Of a stretch of DNA of 64,000 nt, positions 1 through 10,800 are shown in pieces. The translations under genes and the position numbers were made by a program. Source of the stretch: Euborellia annulipes (lineage: Eukaryota > Arthropoda > Insecta > Dermaptera > Anisolabididae); contig JAKCPI010011627.1 in NCBI GenBank assembly GCA_023213315.1, forward strand, positions 98,743-162,742, read 5' to 3'. The notes under the pieces were generated by a model. It was not told where the DNA came from, did not search any database, and saw only the letters and a program-made list of their open reading frames with translations. Each line of letters begins with the position of its first letter. Position 1 is the first letter of the stretch.

Positions 1-204
1 TTTTGAGTGCCGATCGTACTCTTCATCAGGACAATAAAAATGTCAAATTGAAGACGAATCGTCCTCGGAACAGTAAAGAGAGTTTTCAAGTAAATATAAA
101 TTGATAAAAACGTTGCTACACCGCCATGTCAACAAACCCGACAATTTGACATCTTTTTTGTCCTGATGAAGAGTGCGATCGGCACTCGAAACGTCGACAA
201 AAAA
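1..204. mobile_element. Foldback element with hammerhead cores in both arms (cut by window edge)
   Basis: The first ~48 bases and bases 140-190 are inverted copies of each other: GTGCCGATCG, CTTCATCAGGAC and GTCAAATTG on the left reappear reverse-complemented on the right. The right arm carries a complete hammerhead core on the plus strand. The left arm carries a mutated one on the minus strand, where the GAAA box reads AAAA. Inverted terminal repeats carrying hammerheads are known from Penelope-like retroelements, but no reverse transcriptase is visible here. The left limit lies at or beyond base 1. Confidence 0.6.
154..204 (+). ncRNA. Type I hammerhead ribozyme, Penelope-like-element type
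   Basis: Stem I is TTTTTTGTC (154-162) paired with GACAAAAAA (196-204), nine perfect pairs. The CUGAUGA box is 163-169. One extra A follows at 170, then stem II GAGTGC (171-176) pairs with GCACTC (182-187) across a 5-nt loop. The GAAA box is 188-191. The remaining ACGU (191-194) can form only a loopless two-pair stem III, and predicted cleavage is after C195. Such tiny stem III regions are known from Penelope-associated hammerheads thought to cleave as dimers. The A at 170 departs from the strict consensus. Confidence 0.7.
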
Positions 205-1300
205 TTTAAAAAAAGTTTTATTTTATTTTTCACCTTGGCTGCCCTTATGCCACATCATATCAAATTTTTTAATATTATTTTGACTTTTTAATATTTATTT
301 CAATTAATTTAATTTTAATTTTTATTGATTTTTATAAATGATGCCTTTATTAAGTTGCTAACTTCACAAATCGTTTCTTATACCTCAGATAGCTAATTAT
401 ATGTAAAAAAAACTCATTTTTTAACTCGAAGCTTAAGCGTATTCTTATTTACTATATTTACGATTTTCTATCAGTCGGATAAGTTTGTTATTTGACTAGA
501 AGTCAAGCAACTGGCCGTTAGTTCTATATAATTATTATTTTGAATTTCCTTAAGGATCCGTTTAATATCTCGGAGCATTTTATTTAAATTTTGAAGAGAG
601 TCAAATAAATATAATTTTTATAATAAACAAAAATATTCAAGAATCACTATATTTCGACGTTTGATTTTACTTTGTAACAAGTAATATGATAATCATACTT
701 GATAGGATTAGGCCCTATTTTGAATTCTAATTTCAAAGTGTTTCGATGGAAATGATGTCTACTAATATCTAACTATGTTTCCATGATTTCAAGTTTCCCC
801 AAGACTCCGTAACTGTAACTTGTAATATCTGAGGAGGGAGGTCCTTGAAACCTTGAGAACCCCATTAACTGCGCCCTGACATCTCTCTCTCTCTCTCTCT
901 CCCTTTCTCTCACCAATTAATACCCTAAGATCAATTAACCTTTAAATTGAAAGCTTTATTCGGAAAATATATCATTATAAATTGAACTACTCACGGAACT
1001 GTAAAATAATTCGAAAAACTTTTTTATTCATCATCTATATTTTAAATAATTATACCTATTATTTAAAATTAATTGGTTGTGTTTATAAATTTTATTTATA
1101 TTTAAAATATATTTGTCAAAGAACAAAAGGTTCAGTTGCTAAATTTCTTTCTCTCTTTGAAATGCTCTTAACGACAGCTTTATACAACTAATCTGTCAAG
1201 TTCCCCACCAGTAACACAAGCAAACACCCACGTCTCATGAGAAAATTGCGTAAAATTCATTAAATAAGTTTGAGGCTCTTTTTATATAAATTATTTTTTT
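205..1300. other. AT-rich sequence, no gene seen
   Basis: Contains a (CT)n microsatellite at about 882-912. The 69-codon open frame at 982-1191 is AT-driven low-complexity translation and is not supported as a gene. Confidence 0.5.
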
Positions 1301-1309
1301 TTATTATTT

Positions 1310-1455
1310 GATCATCATAAGTCTTGAGATTCAAAGTATTACTACGAATGAATTCCTATTAACTAGGCATACAAATGATATGTTATGAAAAGAGGGTTAC
1401 ATAACTACAAGGCGCTCTTGATAAGTGCTGCCTCTGGTGTCGTATTGGTTAACTA
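1310..1455 (+). repeat. R5 module, copy 1 of 3
   Basis: A ~140 bp module running from a GAGATTCAAAGTATTACTA-like start to GCGCTCTTGATAAGTGCTGC and a final GGTTAACTAT. It recurs in the same orientation at 1598-1724 and 2030-2165. The copies have clearly diverged, so this is an old local triplication or a clustered dispersed repeat. No open frame or polymerase III boxes were recognised. Confidence 0.75.
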
Positions 1456-1533
1456 TTTTTTTTTTTTAATTAATTAAATGGCCTTGGACAATTCTCCATT
1501 TGGCCAGCTCTTACAATTTACGACAATTATTTT

Positions 1534-1579
1534 TACTTTCTCTTACCCTATATATGAAATATATAGTGAGAGAAAGTAT
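1534..1579. repeat. R1 terminal hairpin, isolated
   Basis: Only the short terminal hairpin of R1 is present: ACTTTCTCTTACCC, an AT-rich loop, then GAGAGAAAGTATT. It lies between R5 copies 1 and 2 with no R1 body beside it. Confidence 0.7.
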
Positions 1580-1597
1580 TGTTTATTTTATTATTTG

Positions 1598-1724
1598 TCC
1601 CGAGATTCAAGGTATTACTATGAATGCCTTATAACTAGGCATGCGAATATTTTATGAAAACTTGATTACTTAACTACAAGGCGCTCTTGATAAGTGCTGC
1701 CCTCTAGTGTCGCATTTGTTAACT
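1598..1724 (+). repeat. R5 module, copy 2 of 3
   Basis: Second copy of the R5 module, sharing AACTACAAGGCGCTCTTGAT and GTCGCATTTGTTAACTAT. Its downstream edge is where the hAT-like MITE at 1733 inserted. Confidence 0.75.
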
Positions 1725-1732
1725 ATCCTTGC

Positions 1733-1992
1733 CAGGGGCGGATTAATGCAATTTTGTCGGGGGAGGGGGCGGTATTTTTTTAATTTTTTTTATTTAAGGA
1801 CTTTGTCGGCATCTATTGGCATTTAGACCCCTTTCCTATTTATTTAAATTGATTGGTAACAAATTCAATTGAAATTAAAGAGCGGAAATCATGATTTCTT
1901 TGGATTACTAGTTTTTATAACTTTTTGAATTTTTCTCGGGGGGGGAGGGGCGCTCGCCCCTACCGCCCCCCCCCCCCTTTAATCCGCCTCTG
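1733..1992. mobile_element. hAT-like MITE with 8-bp target duplication
   Basis: The termini CAGGGGCGGATTAA and TTAATCCGCCTCTG are inverted. They are flanked on both sides by ATCCTTGC (1725-1732 and 1993-2000), a perfect 8-bp target site duplication. CAG ends, short GC-rich terminal repeats and 8-bp duplications are typical of hAT superfamily elements. The 260 bp body has long G and C runs and no coding capacity, so it must have been moved in trans. Confidence 0.85.
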
Positions 1993-2029
1993 ATCCTTGC
2001 TAAAATTATTTTTACTTTTTTATTCTTTT

Positions 2030-2165
2030 ATCATGAAATTCAAGATATTAATTTGAATCTCTATTAATTACGCATTCAAGTGATCTGTTATGAGAAGAGG
2101 GTTACAGAACTACAAGGCGCTATTGATAAGTGCTGCCTCTAGCGTCTCATTTGTTAAATATCTTT
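2030..2165 (+). repeat. R5 module, copy 3 of 3
   Basis: Third R5 copy, sharing GAGGGTTACAGAACTACAAG and GATAAGTGCTGCCTCTAGCG with the others. Confidence 0.7.
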
Positions 2166-2294
2166 ACCTCGAAGTTTTTCGTTTTTATCACGTAACGATA
2201 ATATTAATATTAGCTTTAACTGACGAGATTCTGGGATTGGGTTTGTAGTGGGGAGCAAAAATTTTTTAAGCAGAAGTCTTTATTTGTTTGTAAT

Positions 2295-2761
2295 CAGAGG
2301 CGTAACTAGGCTTTGAGGGCGTGGGGTCGGAGGGGGGGGGACGAAACCCAACTGGGACGCCTTTTTTCGTTCGACCTTCTTTTTTTTTTAGTATTCGAAT
2401 CTCGTTCGAGCTTTTTTTTGGTAATTTTTCTTCTGATTTATTATAAAATTTAAAAAAAAAGCCGGAGATTTTCCCAAAGCTGGAGATTTCGGAGAAGCGG
2501 CGGAGGGTTGGCAGCACTGGCACTGAATATAAAAAATGAGTTTTTAAACTTAGTTAAAGAAACTAGGAGAAAACATTCAGTCCTCTTAAAACCCTTGTTT
2601 TTAATATTTTTACTTTTTTATTATTTTTTTCCTTCCATCTCTTTTTTTTTCTTCATTCATTTTAAGGACAATTTTTCCTATGTCGGTATCGATGGGCGCC
2701 AAAGGCTTGATGCGTCTGGGGCGAGGGGGGGGGGAGCGAGCGCCCCCTAGATATGCTACTG
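2295..2761. mobile_element. hAT-like MITE, imperfect target duplication
   Basis: The left end CAGAGGCGTAACTAG and right end CTAGATATGCTACTG form imperfect terminal inverted repeats. The flanks TTTGTAAT (2287-2294) and TTTGAAAT (2762-2769) match at 7 of 8 positions, as expected of an aged 8-bp duplication. G-rich tracts lie just inside both ends. Open frames crossing this stretch are repeat translation. Confidence 0.7.
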
Positions 2762-2777
2762 TTTGAAATGATATAAT

Positions 2778-3001
2778 CATAGGCTTATCCAGCTCAAAAC
2801 CAAAGGAGGGCAACTTTTATAATATCCATTGAACGTATTATTTTATTTTATTAAATGCCACAAGTTAACTGGAGAGAGGGGATGGTGTCTCTCGTAGTTT
2901 TTATCTTCTCACAGATGGCGTAGATTATTCAGTTTTTTATTTATATTTCAAGTTTGGAAGAGGGGGCAGCTCCCCCCTGCCCCTCTCTGGATACGCCCAT
3001 G
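2778..3001. mobile_element. hAT-like MITE, imperfect target duplication
   Basis: The left end CATAGGCTTATCCAG pairs with the right end CTGGATACGCCCATG. The flanks GATATAAT (2770-2777) and GTTATAAT (3002-3009) match at 7 of 8. It sits 16 bp from the MITE ending at 2761, so the two are independent neighbouring insertions. Confidence 0.65.
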
Positions 3002-3009
3002 GTTATAAT

Positions 3010-3747
3010 GAATTAGAATTCGTTAAGTCTAAACATTTGTTGTTAAAAAATGCTAAAAAAAATAATGCTGATTGTCATTCGCTCTAGGCCTCAAATTATC
3101 TTATCAATTTATCTTTTATAATGAATATAAAAAGTAGTAAGCCGTTAGACCACTATAAGAGGGTGATTTCGTCCCCGCTTACAGTACCTGCTTCTCCTGA
3201 CCTACCGCATAGGCGACAACATACCCAGGATCTGGGTCTACTTATTTATTAATATCCTCTCCTTTCCTAATTAAAGACGATAATCTTAGACTGGCCCTTT
3301 CCCAAAACAAAAACAAAAAAATATAAATAAATAAAAAATTTAAAAATAACACAATTCTAATTACAAATAACTCTAAAAGTAATAAAAAGATTTTCATTTT
3401 GACCATCCGTCAAACTTAATTGGGCATGTCGGTTTGATTTTAATTCAAGTTATGATTTCACAAAACCATTTAGCAAAAAAAAAAAAAAAAAGGTTTTTAT
3501 AGTTAATTAACATTTTATCATTTTTCTTCATTAAAAAAAGAGAAATATAAAAATTTGCTTAATGGCATCTTCTTTCAATAATCAAATTAATTTATATTAG
3601 GTCTTATTAGGGAGTGAAAGGGAAAATAATAAACCGAGCATCTCTCAAAATTTATAAAAAAAACATATAAAATATTTTATTTTTATCACCAATTATTCAA
3701 GAATAATAAATTTTAAATTTCTTTTAATAAAGCAAGATAATTTTTTT
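3010..3747. other. AT-rich sequence, no gene seen
   Basis: Contains a poly-A run near 3475-3492. No repeat match to the rest of the window and no credible open frame. Confidence 0.4.
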
Positions 3748-4548
3748 TACTTTCTCTTACCTAAATATATAGAGAGAAAGTGAAAAATTCGATGTCGAGA
3801 TTTTGATGGATATACACGTTTTGAGGTCCCCTGAGTCCAAAAAAGTGGTTTTCGCAACATGGTCTGTCTGTGAACAAAATATCTCAAGAACGAAAAGAGC
3901 TAGGAAATTGAAATTTTTTATTTAAGTTAGGTACAGTGAGCGCCACAATTAAGTCCCCACCTGATAGCTAGAGCCTTTAGTTTATGGTGTATAGTGAAAT
4001 AATTTTAATGACTGAAAAGGTAAAACGTAAAATCTGGTACAGATGATTTTATTTTACCTTTTCAAATTTAAAATTATTTCACTATTTACCATATACTTAC
4101 GGCTCTAGCTATCAGGTGGGGACTTAATTGTGGCGCTCTATGTACTTTGCTGGCACTGGACACAAAGATTTTGAACAAAATCGACCAAAGAGTACTAATA
4201 CTTTACAGATGCACTTTTTCAGTTTTTTTCGATTTTCTCAAAATTCGCTCCAACGATTTTGATCAAAATTCAAAAATCATATTTTAGATGTTCTTTAAAA
4301 TATATATTCTCATTTTGCCTTTAAAATTTTTTGATGCCGACTTTACTCTCGAACTTTATAGAAAAGCTAAAAGAAAATGTTGCCATGGTAACAAAATATA
4401 AATATTTTCCCATGTTTATAAATTTTACATCCTGAATTCTAATATATCGGTGAAAACTAATGTTGATACAAAAAAAAATCTGGTGTTAAAAGCAACTTAC
4501 CAAAGGTAAGAGAAAGTTGTGTGCTTTGTGATCACCACACCAGATTTT
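3748..4548 (+). mobile_element. R1 element, near-complete, with nested MITE
   Basis: Starts with the short hairpin (ACTTTCTCTTACC to GAGAGAAAGT) and continues through TCGATGTCGAGATTTTGATG and GAGGTCCCCTGAGTCC. It ends in the long terminal hairpin (AAATCTGGTGT to CACCAGATTTT). The 3934-4142 MITE interrupts it at a TA, and the R1 text resumes directly after. No open frame. Confidence 0.8.
3934..4142. mobile_element. Tc1/mariner-like MITE inside R1
   Basis: The ends CAGTGAGCGCCACAATTAAG and the inverse at 4123-4142 extend into terminal inverted repeats of about 44 bp, including GTCCCCACCTGATAGCTAGAG. A TA dinucleotide flanks each side (3932-3933, 4143-4144), the Tc1/mariner signature. At 209 bp there is no transposase. 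Confidence 0.85.
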
Positions 4549-5095
4549 AAAAAATTGTTTTTCATTTGAATATATGCAAAATTTAAAGCCTCCTTGAACA
4601 TAGGCAGCCATTACGCTTGTGGATAGTTTCAAAACTAACTCATCCCATTAGAATAAATTTTCAAATACAAATTTTGTTTTTCATGTAATATGGCAAATCA
4701 ATAAAGATTCAACGTTATTATTGCGATACAATTTGGTATTGATTGACTTGTGACGATAACGATGAGAACAGCTAATTATTTGCAACTGGATGGTGTTGAT
4801 TTGAACGGATAGAGATGACCGGTGGCCAACTGCCATCTCACTAAGCCTCTAAGGCCCTGATGTGTTAAACATGCCGGAGTTTCTTAATCAGTATGCCTTG
4901 GTGAACAGATTTGGCTCTTTATACTCAGGAAATTAGATAGTATATATTCTAAACAATAGACACAATTAAGAGATAGTTAAATATTTTTTGAGATTATAAA
5001 ATTTTATATTATTACTTCAAAATATATCTACGAGTATAGAAACTGTACAAAATTAAACAATTAATTTAATTAAGTATCTTTTGGCCAGTGAACGG
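4549..5095. other. Unclassified sequence
   Basis: Less repetitive than its neighbours, with no open frame, repeat match or RNA gene recognised. Confidence 0.4.
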
Positions 5096-5151
5096 GATAG
5101 TATCTCTCAAATTTGATTGATACAAGTAAATAAACACAAGGTTATTTGTGT

Positions 5152-5354
5152 TGCGCGAATATTAGTCACAGCTAGCTTTTCTAAATTATTGCTTAAGTTT
5201 TATAAATAAAATAAATAATATTATAGTTTTTATTAATAAATTTTTTAGCAATAAAAATTTTTGTTTGTATTTTTTTATAAAATTGTGGAGGGAGGCTCAT
5301 ACGATTAAATATTTTTTAGGGAGGCGTGGCAATTTAAAGTTTGGAAACCACTGC
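5152..5354 (-). mobile_element. hAT-like fragment
   Basis: On the minus strand it begins CAGTGGTTTCCAAACTTT, a typical hAT-type end. Its interior (GCGAATATTAGTCACAGC onward) matches 6110-6195. Only one terminus was identified. Confidence 0.5.
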
Positions 5355-5400
5355 TCTAAACAAAGTTTGTTTCAAAATTGATTTAATTTAAAATTACTTT

Positions 5401-5429
5401 ACGCATTTCGACATTGCTGTCATCATCAG
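5401..5429 (-). ncRNA. Hammerhead-like core
   Basis: The minus strand reads CTGATGA, one extra T, stem GACA, loop GCAA, stem TGTC, then GAAAT. The layout matches the 154-204 ribozyme, including the extra nucleotide. Stem I pairing around it is only partial (ACTT with AAGT). Confidence 0.45.
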
Positions 5430-5949
5430 AAGTCAAGTAATAGTATAGTAATTTTTAGTATAAGTAATTTTAAATGTTTATTTACTTGTATCAATCAAAT
5501 TTGAGAGATACTATCTCTTTCATTAAGATAATGAATGTTTCAACAAGATACTACGGTAGAAAGCTTAAATATGATATTTTGGCCAAATTTGAGTACTAAT
5601 TTGTAAGGAAATTTTAAGAAAAAAAATGTTTGCCCTGCCAAGAAAAAAATTTCCCCCTCCCCCAAGAAAAAGTTGAAATGACGTGACTGTAGGGAAGTGA
5701 GTTTTATTGGTGTAGGTCGAGTACACCTAGTACATTTTGGCCGATTTTGTTCAAAAGCTACGTCTCAAGGTACCTAACTTAAATATAAAATTTCAACCTA
5801 CTAGCTCTTTTTGTTATTGAAATATTTTGTCCAAAGACACATAAATCATTTTACGGAACCCACTTTTTGGACCTCAATACTTGTATTTCCATCAAGATCT
5901 TGGCATTGAATTTTTAACATGAATCCAATACTTTATCTCTCTATCAGGT

Positions 5950-6632
5950 CTATTCTCTAAAAACAGAGGTTAAAATTTAAAATAAACAAATGAGTGTTAA
6001 AAATTAATGTGTAAACAATCAGCTTTAAAAAAATGCTATTCTCTAAACCAGCGTTTTCCAAACTGTGAGGCGCGCCTCCCTAGGGATGCCCGGACTATTC
6101 TAAGGAGAGACGCGAATATTAGCCGCAGCGAGCTTTTCTAAATTATTGCTAAAGTTTTATAAATAAAATAATTGTAGCAATTTTTATAGTAATTACTAAA
6201 TGATACTGATGACAGTGCGATCTGGTGGGCATCTTGGAAACTTTTCGTCTCCCCCTTCACTGACATGCGCACTCATTCTCAGACATTCCATCATCACCAT
6301 TGCAACGGTTAAGTTCGCTCTTATATTTTTATATAAATTAAATCTGTTATTGTTCAAAAAGTGTTTTATTTATGATTTAAGTATTTATTACATAACCTTA
6401 CTTTTTAGGTTATTTTAAAATATTAAAGGCACCCCCCTAGACATGACATTAATTTTTAACACTATTTACTAAATGTTAACCCTTTGGCTTTAAAGTTTTT
6501 GTTTACAGAATAGCTATTTGAGGCAAAAATCACTTCGATTTTTATAGCATTTTTTCAACTCTGATTGTTTTTATATTACTTTTTAATACCTATTTGTTTA
6601 TTTTAAATTTTAACGCCTGTTTTTAGAGAATA
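5950..6632. mobile_element. R2 foldback element (nested in R1)
   Basis: The ends are ~100 bp inverted repeats: CTATTCTCTAAAAACAG on the left and CTGTTTTTAGAGAATA on the right. Both continue through an AAATAAACAAATG-type and a TAAAAA-rich stretch. The same inverted ends occur at 10801-11270, and a half copy lies at 9275-9505. No transposase. Confidence 0.75.
6053..6195 (+). mobile_element. hAT-like fragment
   Basis: Begins CAGCGTTTTCCAAACT. Its GCGAATATTAGCCGCAGC stretch matches the interior of the 5152-5354 fragment. No second terminus was identified. Confidence 0.45.
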
Positions 6633-6661
6633 CATATTATATACATAAGTAAGAGAAAGTA

Positions 6662-7514
6662 AAAAAAATAAAATAAAAATAATTTAGTTATAATAAACGG
6701 TAAATATGTATCGCAATTTACATTAATAAGACATTTCAAACTATCAAATCGCATAATAGTAAAATGTAACAGAATTTATTCTTGAAAACTATGTTTTGTA
6801 TTTTTTCATTGGTATGGAAAATAAAAATGAATATAAACAACATTCTCTTTTAAAAAATTATTTATTGAATAATTATCTCTTTTAATGAAGAATTATTTAT
6901 TTTAATAAATTTAATAGAAAAGAATATAAGGAGTATGTCTGTCTACAAAAGATCGCTTTGCAATAAATAGAACTTGAAATGGCATTGAAATAAATGGCTT
7001 TGTTATATTTCTATTGGTATATTGTGCTGTGCTGAATTTGCCAGAGGCGTATTCAATTCAGAGTCTTGTTAATTTGACGAAGGGCATCTTTGAAAGGGAG
7101 TTTACCACTGAACTGTTTAATTAAAAAGGGCCTTCGGCTGTCAGTTCTTCAGACTCGGGTCAACTATTTTAAGATCTCAGAGTATTTGTGTCCCTACTTA
7201 GGCTTAATTCAAAAATATTGTTTAAAGTCAAGAAAGATGAAATAACAAATTAAACCAGTTCTTTTTATTTTCATTAAAAAATTCCATTTATATTAAAAAA
7301 AAAAAAAAACTTTTAAGACTTATTATTTTTATATTGTTCAAGTCATCTATAGTTTTCCTTCCCATTTTGAAAGCTATCATAACATCAAAAGTGCTAATTA
7401 TAAGTATAGGGGAATGAGTGGTCGAAACGTTGTAATTTTTACAAATAAACCACAGTTAAACCGAAAATCTAATTCTTTTACTAATGATAACAACTGCGAA
7501 AGGCTAAACTCCAA
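6662..7514. other. AT-rich sequence, nothing recognised
   Basis: No credible open frame and no repeat match within the window. Confidence 0.4.
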
Positions 7515-7790
7515 AATTATAAATAGTTAGTGAAATATAATTAGTCTGATTTTATATATTTTTGTCTTAAATTAGCGGGTCAAATTGTTCACTACTTAAT
7601 AATTTATATAAAATTAAAATTTGACGAAAGAGTAAAAAAAAGGGCAATCAACAAAAAGGGCGCAACATATTTTTTACCCTTTCGTCAAATTTAAATTTTT
7701 TATAAATTAACAGTGAACAATTTGACCCGTTAATTTAAGACAAAAATCTGTAAAATTAGACTAATTATATTTCAATAACTTTTTATAATA
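7515..7790. mobile_element. Palindromic MITE
   Basis: Two arms of about 125 bp (7515-7645 and 7668-7790) are inverted copies. Shared stretches include GAAATATAATTAGTCT, GTCAAATTGTTCAC and TTTGACGAAAGAGTAAA. The short spacer lets the whole element fold as one hairpin. No coding sequence. Confidence 0.75.
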
Positions 7791-8002
7791 TAAGAAATTA
7801 ATAAAAATTAAATAATTTATTTCGAAACTCCCTGAGAAGCCATTGCCCTCGAAGCTGTATTTTTATAAAAACCTATTTGGCCAATTGACAGACGTTTTTA
7901 TATTCCATATAAACATGAAAATTATAAGTAAAAATATCTTTAATTAATTAATTTATATATGTTTTGTAAAATTATTTATGTCATGTAGCCTTCCTTAATC
8001 TA

Positions 8003-8037
8003 CTGAAGATGGCAAAATAAAATTTCGCCGAAACGTC
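8003..8037 (+). ncRNA. Hammerhead-like core
   Basis: CTGAAGA, one extra T, GGC, a 13-nt loop, GCC, then GAAACGTC. The core order is right but no convincing stem I is seen, so it is probably a decayed copy. Confidence 0.4.
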
Positions 8038-8096
8038 TCAAACTGGGAATCGGTGTTTCACTGGTTTAAGGCGGAACGGGAGCCAAGGAATTACGC

Positions 8097-8705
8097 ATGT
8101 TTTTCCCGATAAGATGGCGTAGTGTGTCATAAAAAGTGTGCCAAAAAAATCAAGTAATTCAAAAAATTTGCCAAGAGATGTCAGAATGGTAGCTAATAAT
8201 ATTTAACGCAATTGGATGCTTTTCATTGATCTTTTAACAATAAATACTTTATAAATGTTATTATATATTATGTATCTTTTATAAAAGCATAAAAATATAG
8301 GCCAGATATAGACTAATATATATTATATCGGCTGTTCGACTAGCCTGCCATCTATTGCAAGAATGCTGAACTAATTTGACTTTTGATTTTTAAATAAATC
8401 ATCTAAGCTTATTTTAAAAATTTCTGAATTAATATGTGATTAATAATAACAATAAATTCATTTTTAAATTTAAAAACAAATTAAAGATTATTGGGGCAGA
8501 TTGTTTTTTTGTATTTGCTTGATATCAAAAAAATTAATTACGATAATTTTTTAATAAGTCATTAAAAAGATTATAGCTCGATGTCCCAATAATCTCTTAT
8601 GAATTTATTCCAATAATTCATTTAAAAAAACCGCATTGAAAAATTCCTTATAATAGTCTAGTTTTTTTAAAGTACGTTTAGACGTCGCTCCTGAACCCCT
8701 TCAAA
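8097..8705 (+). repeat. R3 dispersed repeat, copy 1
   Basis: About 600 bp that reappears inverted at 52726-53305. Landmarks are CCCGATAAGATGGCG, TGCAAGAATGCTGAACTAA and GTACGTTTAGACGTCGC. It is AT-rich and non-coding, and its superfamily is not recognised. Confidence 0.8.
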
Positions 8706-9274
8706 CCTTCTTTGCTCGCAATTCCAAATTTAAAAGTATAGAGTCACCATTAATATCAAACGAAGTTTGAAATTTTGAAACGCAATTTTTTGTGCAATCA
8801 TTTGTGATTTTTGTTTGAAATTCATTATATTTTGGTTAGTTTTTAGTTGAAAAATGAAAATACAAAATTTGAGAAAAATATTCCAAACGGTTTAAAATAT
8901 GCTAATATGTCATTTTGTAGGCTCTGTTAATAATACATATAATACATATTTCTATATTGAATGGAAATCTTTACACATGTATATTTCGGTCTCAAAGCAA
9001 CAAGAGCTGATGATTAAATGAGAGGACTTTGCTAAAAGGAAAGCAAAGCTAAAGGATTGAATGAGCTCTCGGATAATGAGTACATATTTCTATTATGCTT
9101 GGTACGTCTATATGTCTGCGTGGGTTGATCAATATCAAAGACAAAATACAGCTAATGCTCTCTAGTAGTTTGTACTTCATTAATTTCAATGTTAATTTAA
9201 TTTTTCACGATTTATCTATATTGTGCTGTTACCGCCCTTCTCCTGGAATTCATTCTTTGTAATCGAGTAGGGCT
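8706..9274. other. AT-rich sequence, nothing recognised
   Basis: No open frame, no repeat match and no RNA gene recognised. Confidence 0.4.
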
Positions 9275-9505
9275 TTAGGTTATGGACGCCATTTTCATTT
9301 TAAACACTACGTCAAAATATTAAAAGCACCCCTGGACATGACACTAATTTTTAACACTATTTACTAAATCTTAACGCTTTGGTTTTAAGTTTTTGATTAG
9401 AGAATAGCAAGGAATTCAATAGCATTTTTTAACCCTTACATTACTTTTTAACACCCATTTGTTTATTTTAAATTTTAACGCCTGTTTTTAGAGAAAAGAC
9501 CTGTA
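9275..9505 (+). mobile_element. R2 half copy
   Basis: Right half of R2, from AGCACCCCTGGACATGACAC to ACGCCTGTTTTTAGAGAA. The left inverted repeat is missing. Confidence 0.7.
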
Positions 9506-9607
9506 ATTGTATTTAAAAAAAAAAAATGTTTTAAATCAAAGTTGGCATCTATCTTTATAACTATCTAGATTAAAGAGATTCAATATATGATTGAAAAGTA
9601 TAAAGAC

Positions 9608-9653
9608 AATACTTTCTCTATATATATATTTCATATATAGTATAAGAGAAAGT
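9608..9653. repeat. R1 terminal hairpin, isolated
   Basis: ATACTTTCTCTA, an AT-rich loop, and GTATAAGAGAAAGT form the R1 short hairpin with no R1 body attached. Confidence 0.65.
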
Positions 9654-9929
9654 AAAAATAAAAGAAAATTTTTTTATCATGGTTGGCCTATTTAATAGGC
9701 AATAGAAGTTTCCATAGAATGTTCACAGTTGCATAACTCCCCTACTGAAGTAGGCTGACATCACGTGACTATTAAAGAAAGCGCCAAAAATAAATAATTT
9801 TTTTTTATTTTAATACATGTTGTGTTTTATATTATTTAATAAAAATATATATAAATAAATTATTTAATAACTATGATCAAAGTAATATTTTTACCAAATT
9901 TGTGAGTATGTTTATTTGTTGGTGAGCAA

Positions 9930-10015
9930 AACGCTCCCGGAATACGAGCCCGAAATCTCCAGCCTTTCCTTTGACATCGATGTACAATCCTTTGCACCAG
10001 GCCACCGTACCCAAC
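9930..10015 (-). mobile_element. tRNA-derived SINE copy
   Basis: On the minus strand an A-box-like GTGGCCTGGTGCAAAGG precedes AGGCTGGAGATTTCGGGC and a B-box-like stretch. The GGCTGGAGATT core is shared with the minus-strand copy at 59745-59880. It is too degenerate to fold as a tRNA. Confidence 0.55.
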
Positions 10016-10800
10016 ACCAACAAATACATTCCCTATTTATGTAAGTTGGCCGTGCATTTCTCTAACAAATTATTAAAGGAAAACTTACCTACCGTAAATA
10101 GCAAAAACCCTTTTCAAGGAATTAAATATTATTATTTTTATATATAAATAAGTTAAAAAAAATATATACTGTGTATAAATAAATTTCTTAAACGGAATAG
10201 ATAAGAGCTTTATTTAAATCGAATTATAAATTGGAATCATAGGGCAGCTGGGTCATGCATGCCCTGTCGAAGCTAACATCTCCTTATCCAGATCGGTAAG
10301 TCCAATTTCCCAAGGGCATAAGATCTCGTTCAAGGAGAAGATGAAAGAAGAGGAGTTCCTTTCCTCAGCCAACAGGCAGATTGAAATTATTTTTTCTCTC
10401 TCTCTCTCTCTCTTTCTCTCTTCTAAGGACAAACTGTTGAAGTAAACACTCCCTTGGCGCCTGGTCCACTTTGTTTATAGTAAGAACAGCTCTTGAGTTT
10501 TCTTTTGTTTTCAAGGAGTTTGTGTTGTATCTACTCTAAATGAAAGGATTAATAAATGTGAAAGCACATTTAAACTCACACTTTATAGACAACATTTCTT
10601 TTTTTTTTTGCCGTTCATCAAATTTTACTAAATTTGCGTGCGTATAACAAAACGAAAAAAAAAGGAAAAGTTTAGGCATGAAGTGAACTTCATAATTTTT
10701 GAAAGGGGCTAAGATATTTTAACTTGTGACTATAATACAGACCAACAAAAAACATTTTTTCTTTGGTGCATTGAAATTTTGAGCTATTTCTATGTATATT
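10016..10800. other. Mixed sequence with (TC)n tract
   Basis: Contains a (TC)n microsatellite at about 10389-10419. The 10230-10380 stretch is less AT-rich than its surroundings and was considered as an exon, then rejected. Confidence 0.4.

Larger units (their letters stand above)
5096..5515. mobile_element. Foldback element, perfect 40-bp terminal inverted repeats
   Basis: Bases 5096-5135 and 5476-5515 are exact inverted copies (GATAGTATCTCTCAAATTTG...). The interior carries a hAT-like fragment ending in GTTTGGAAACCACTG near 5354 and, on the minus strand, a hammerhead-like core at 5401-5429. The perfect arms suggest recent insertion or gene conversion between arms. Confidence 0.75.
5728..6661 (-). 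mobile_element. R1 fragment split by R2
   Basis: A minus-orientation R1 from CATTTTGGCCGATTTTG to AATACTTTATCTCTC is broken by the R2 element at 5950. The missing hairpin tail, AAGTAAGAGAAAGT, resumes at 6637-6661. R2 therefore inserted into an existing R1. Confidence 0.75.

Noticed and set aside
10241..10293. Short exon between an ATCATAG acceptor and a GTAAGT donor
   Set aside because: The acceptor has no pyrimidine tract and there is no second copy or other support. 53 nt is too short to judge.
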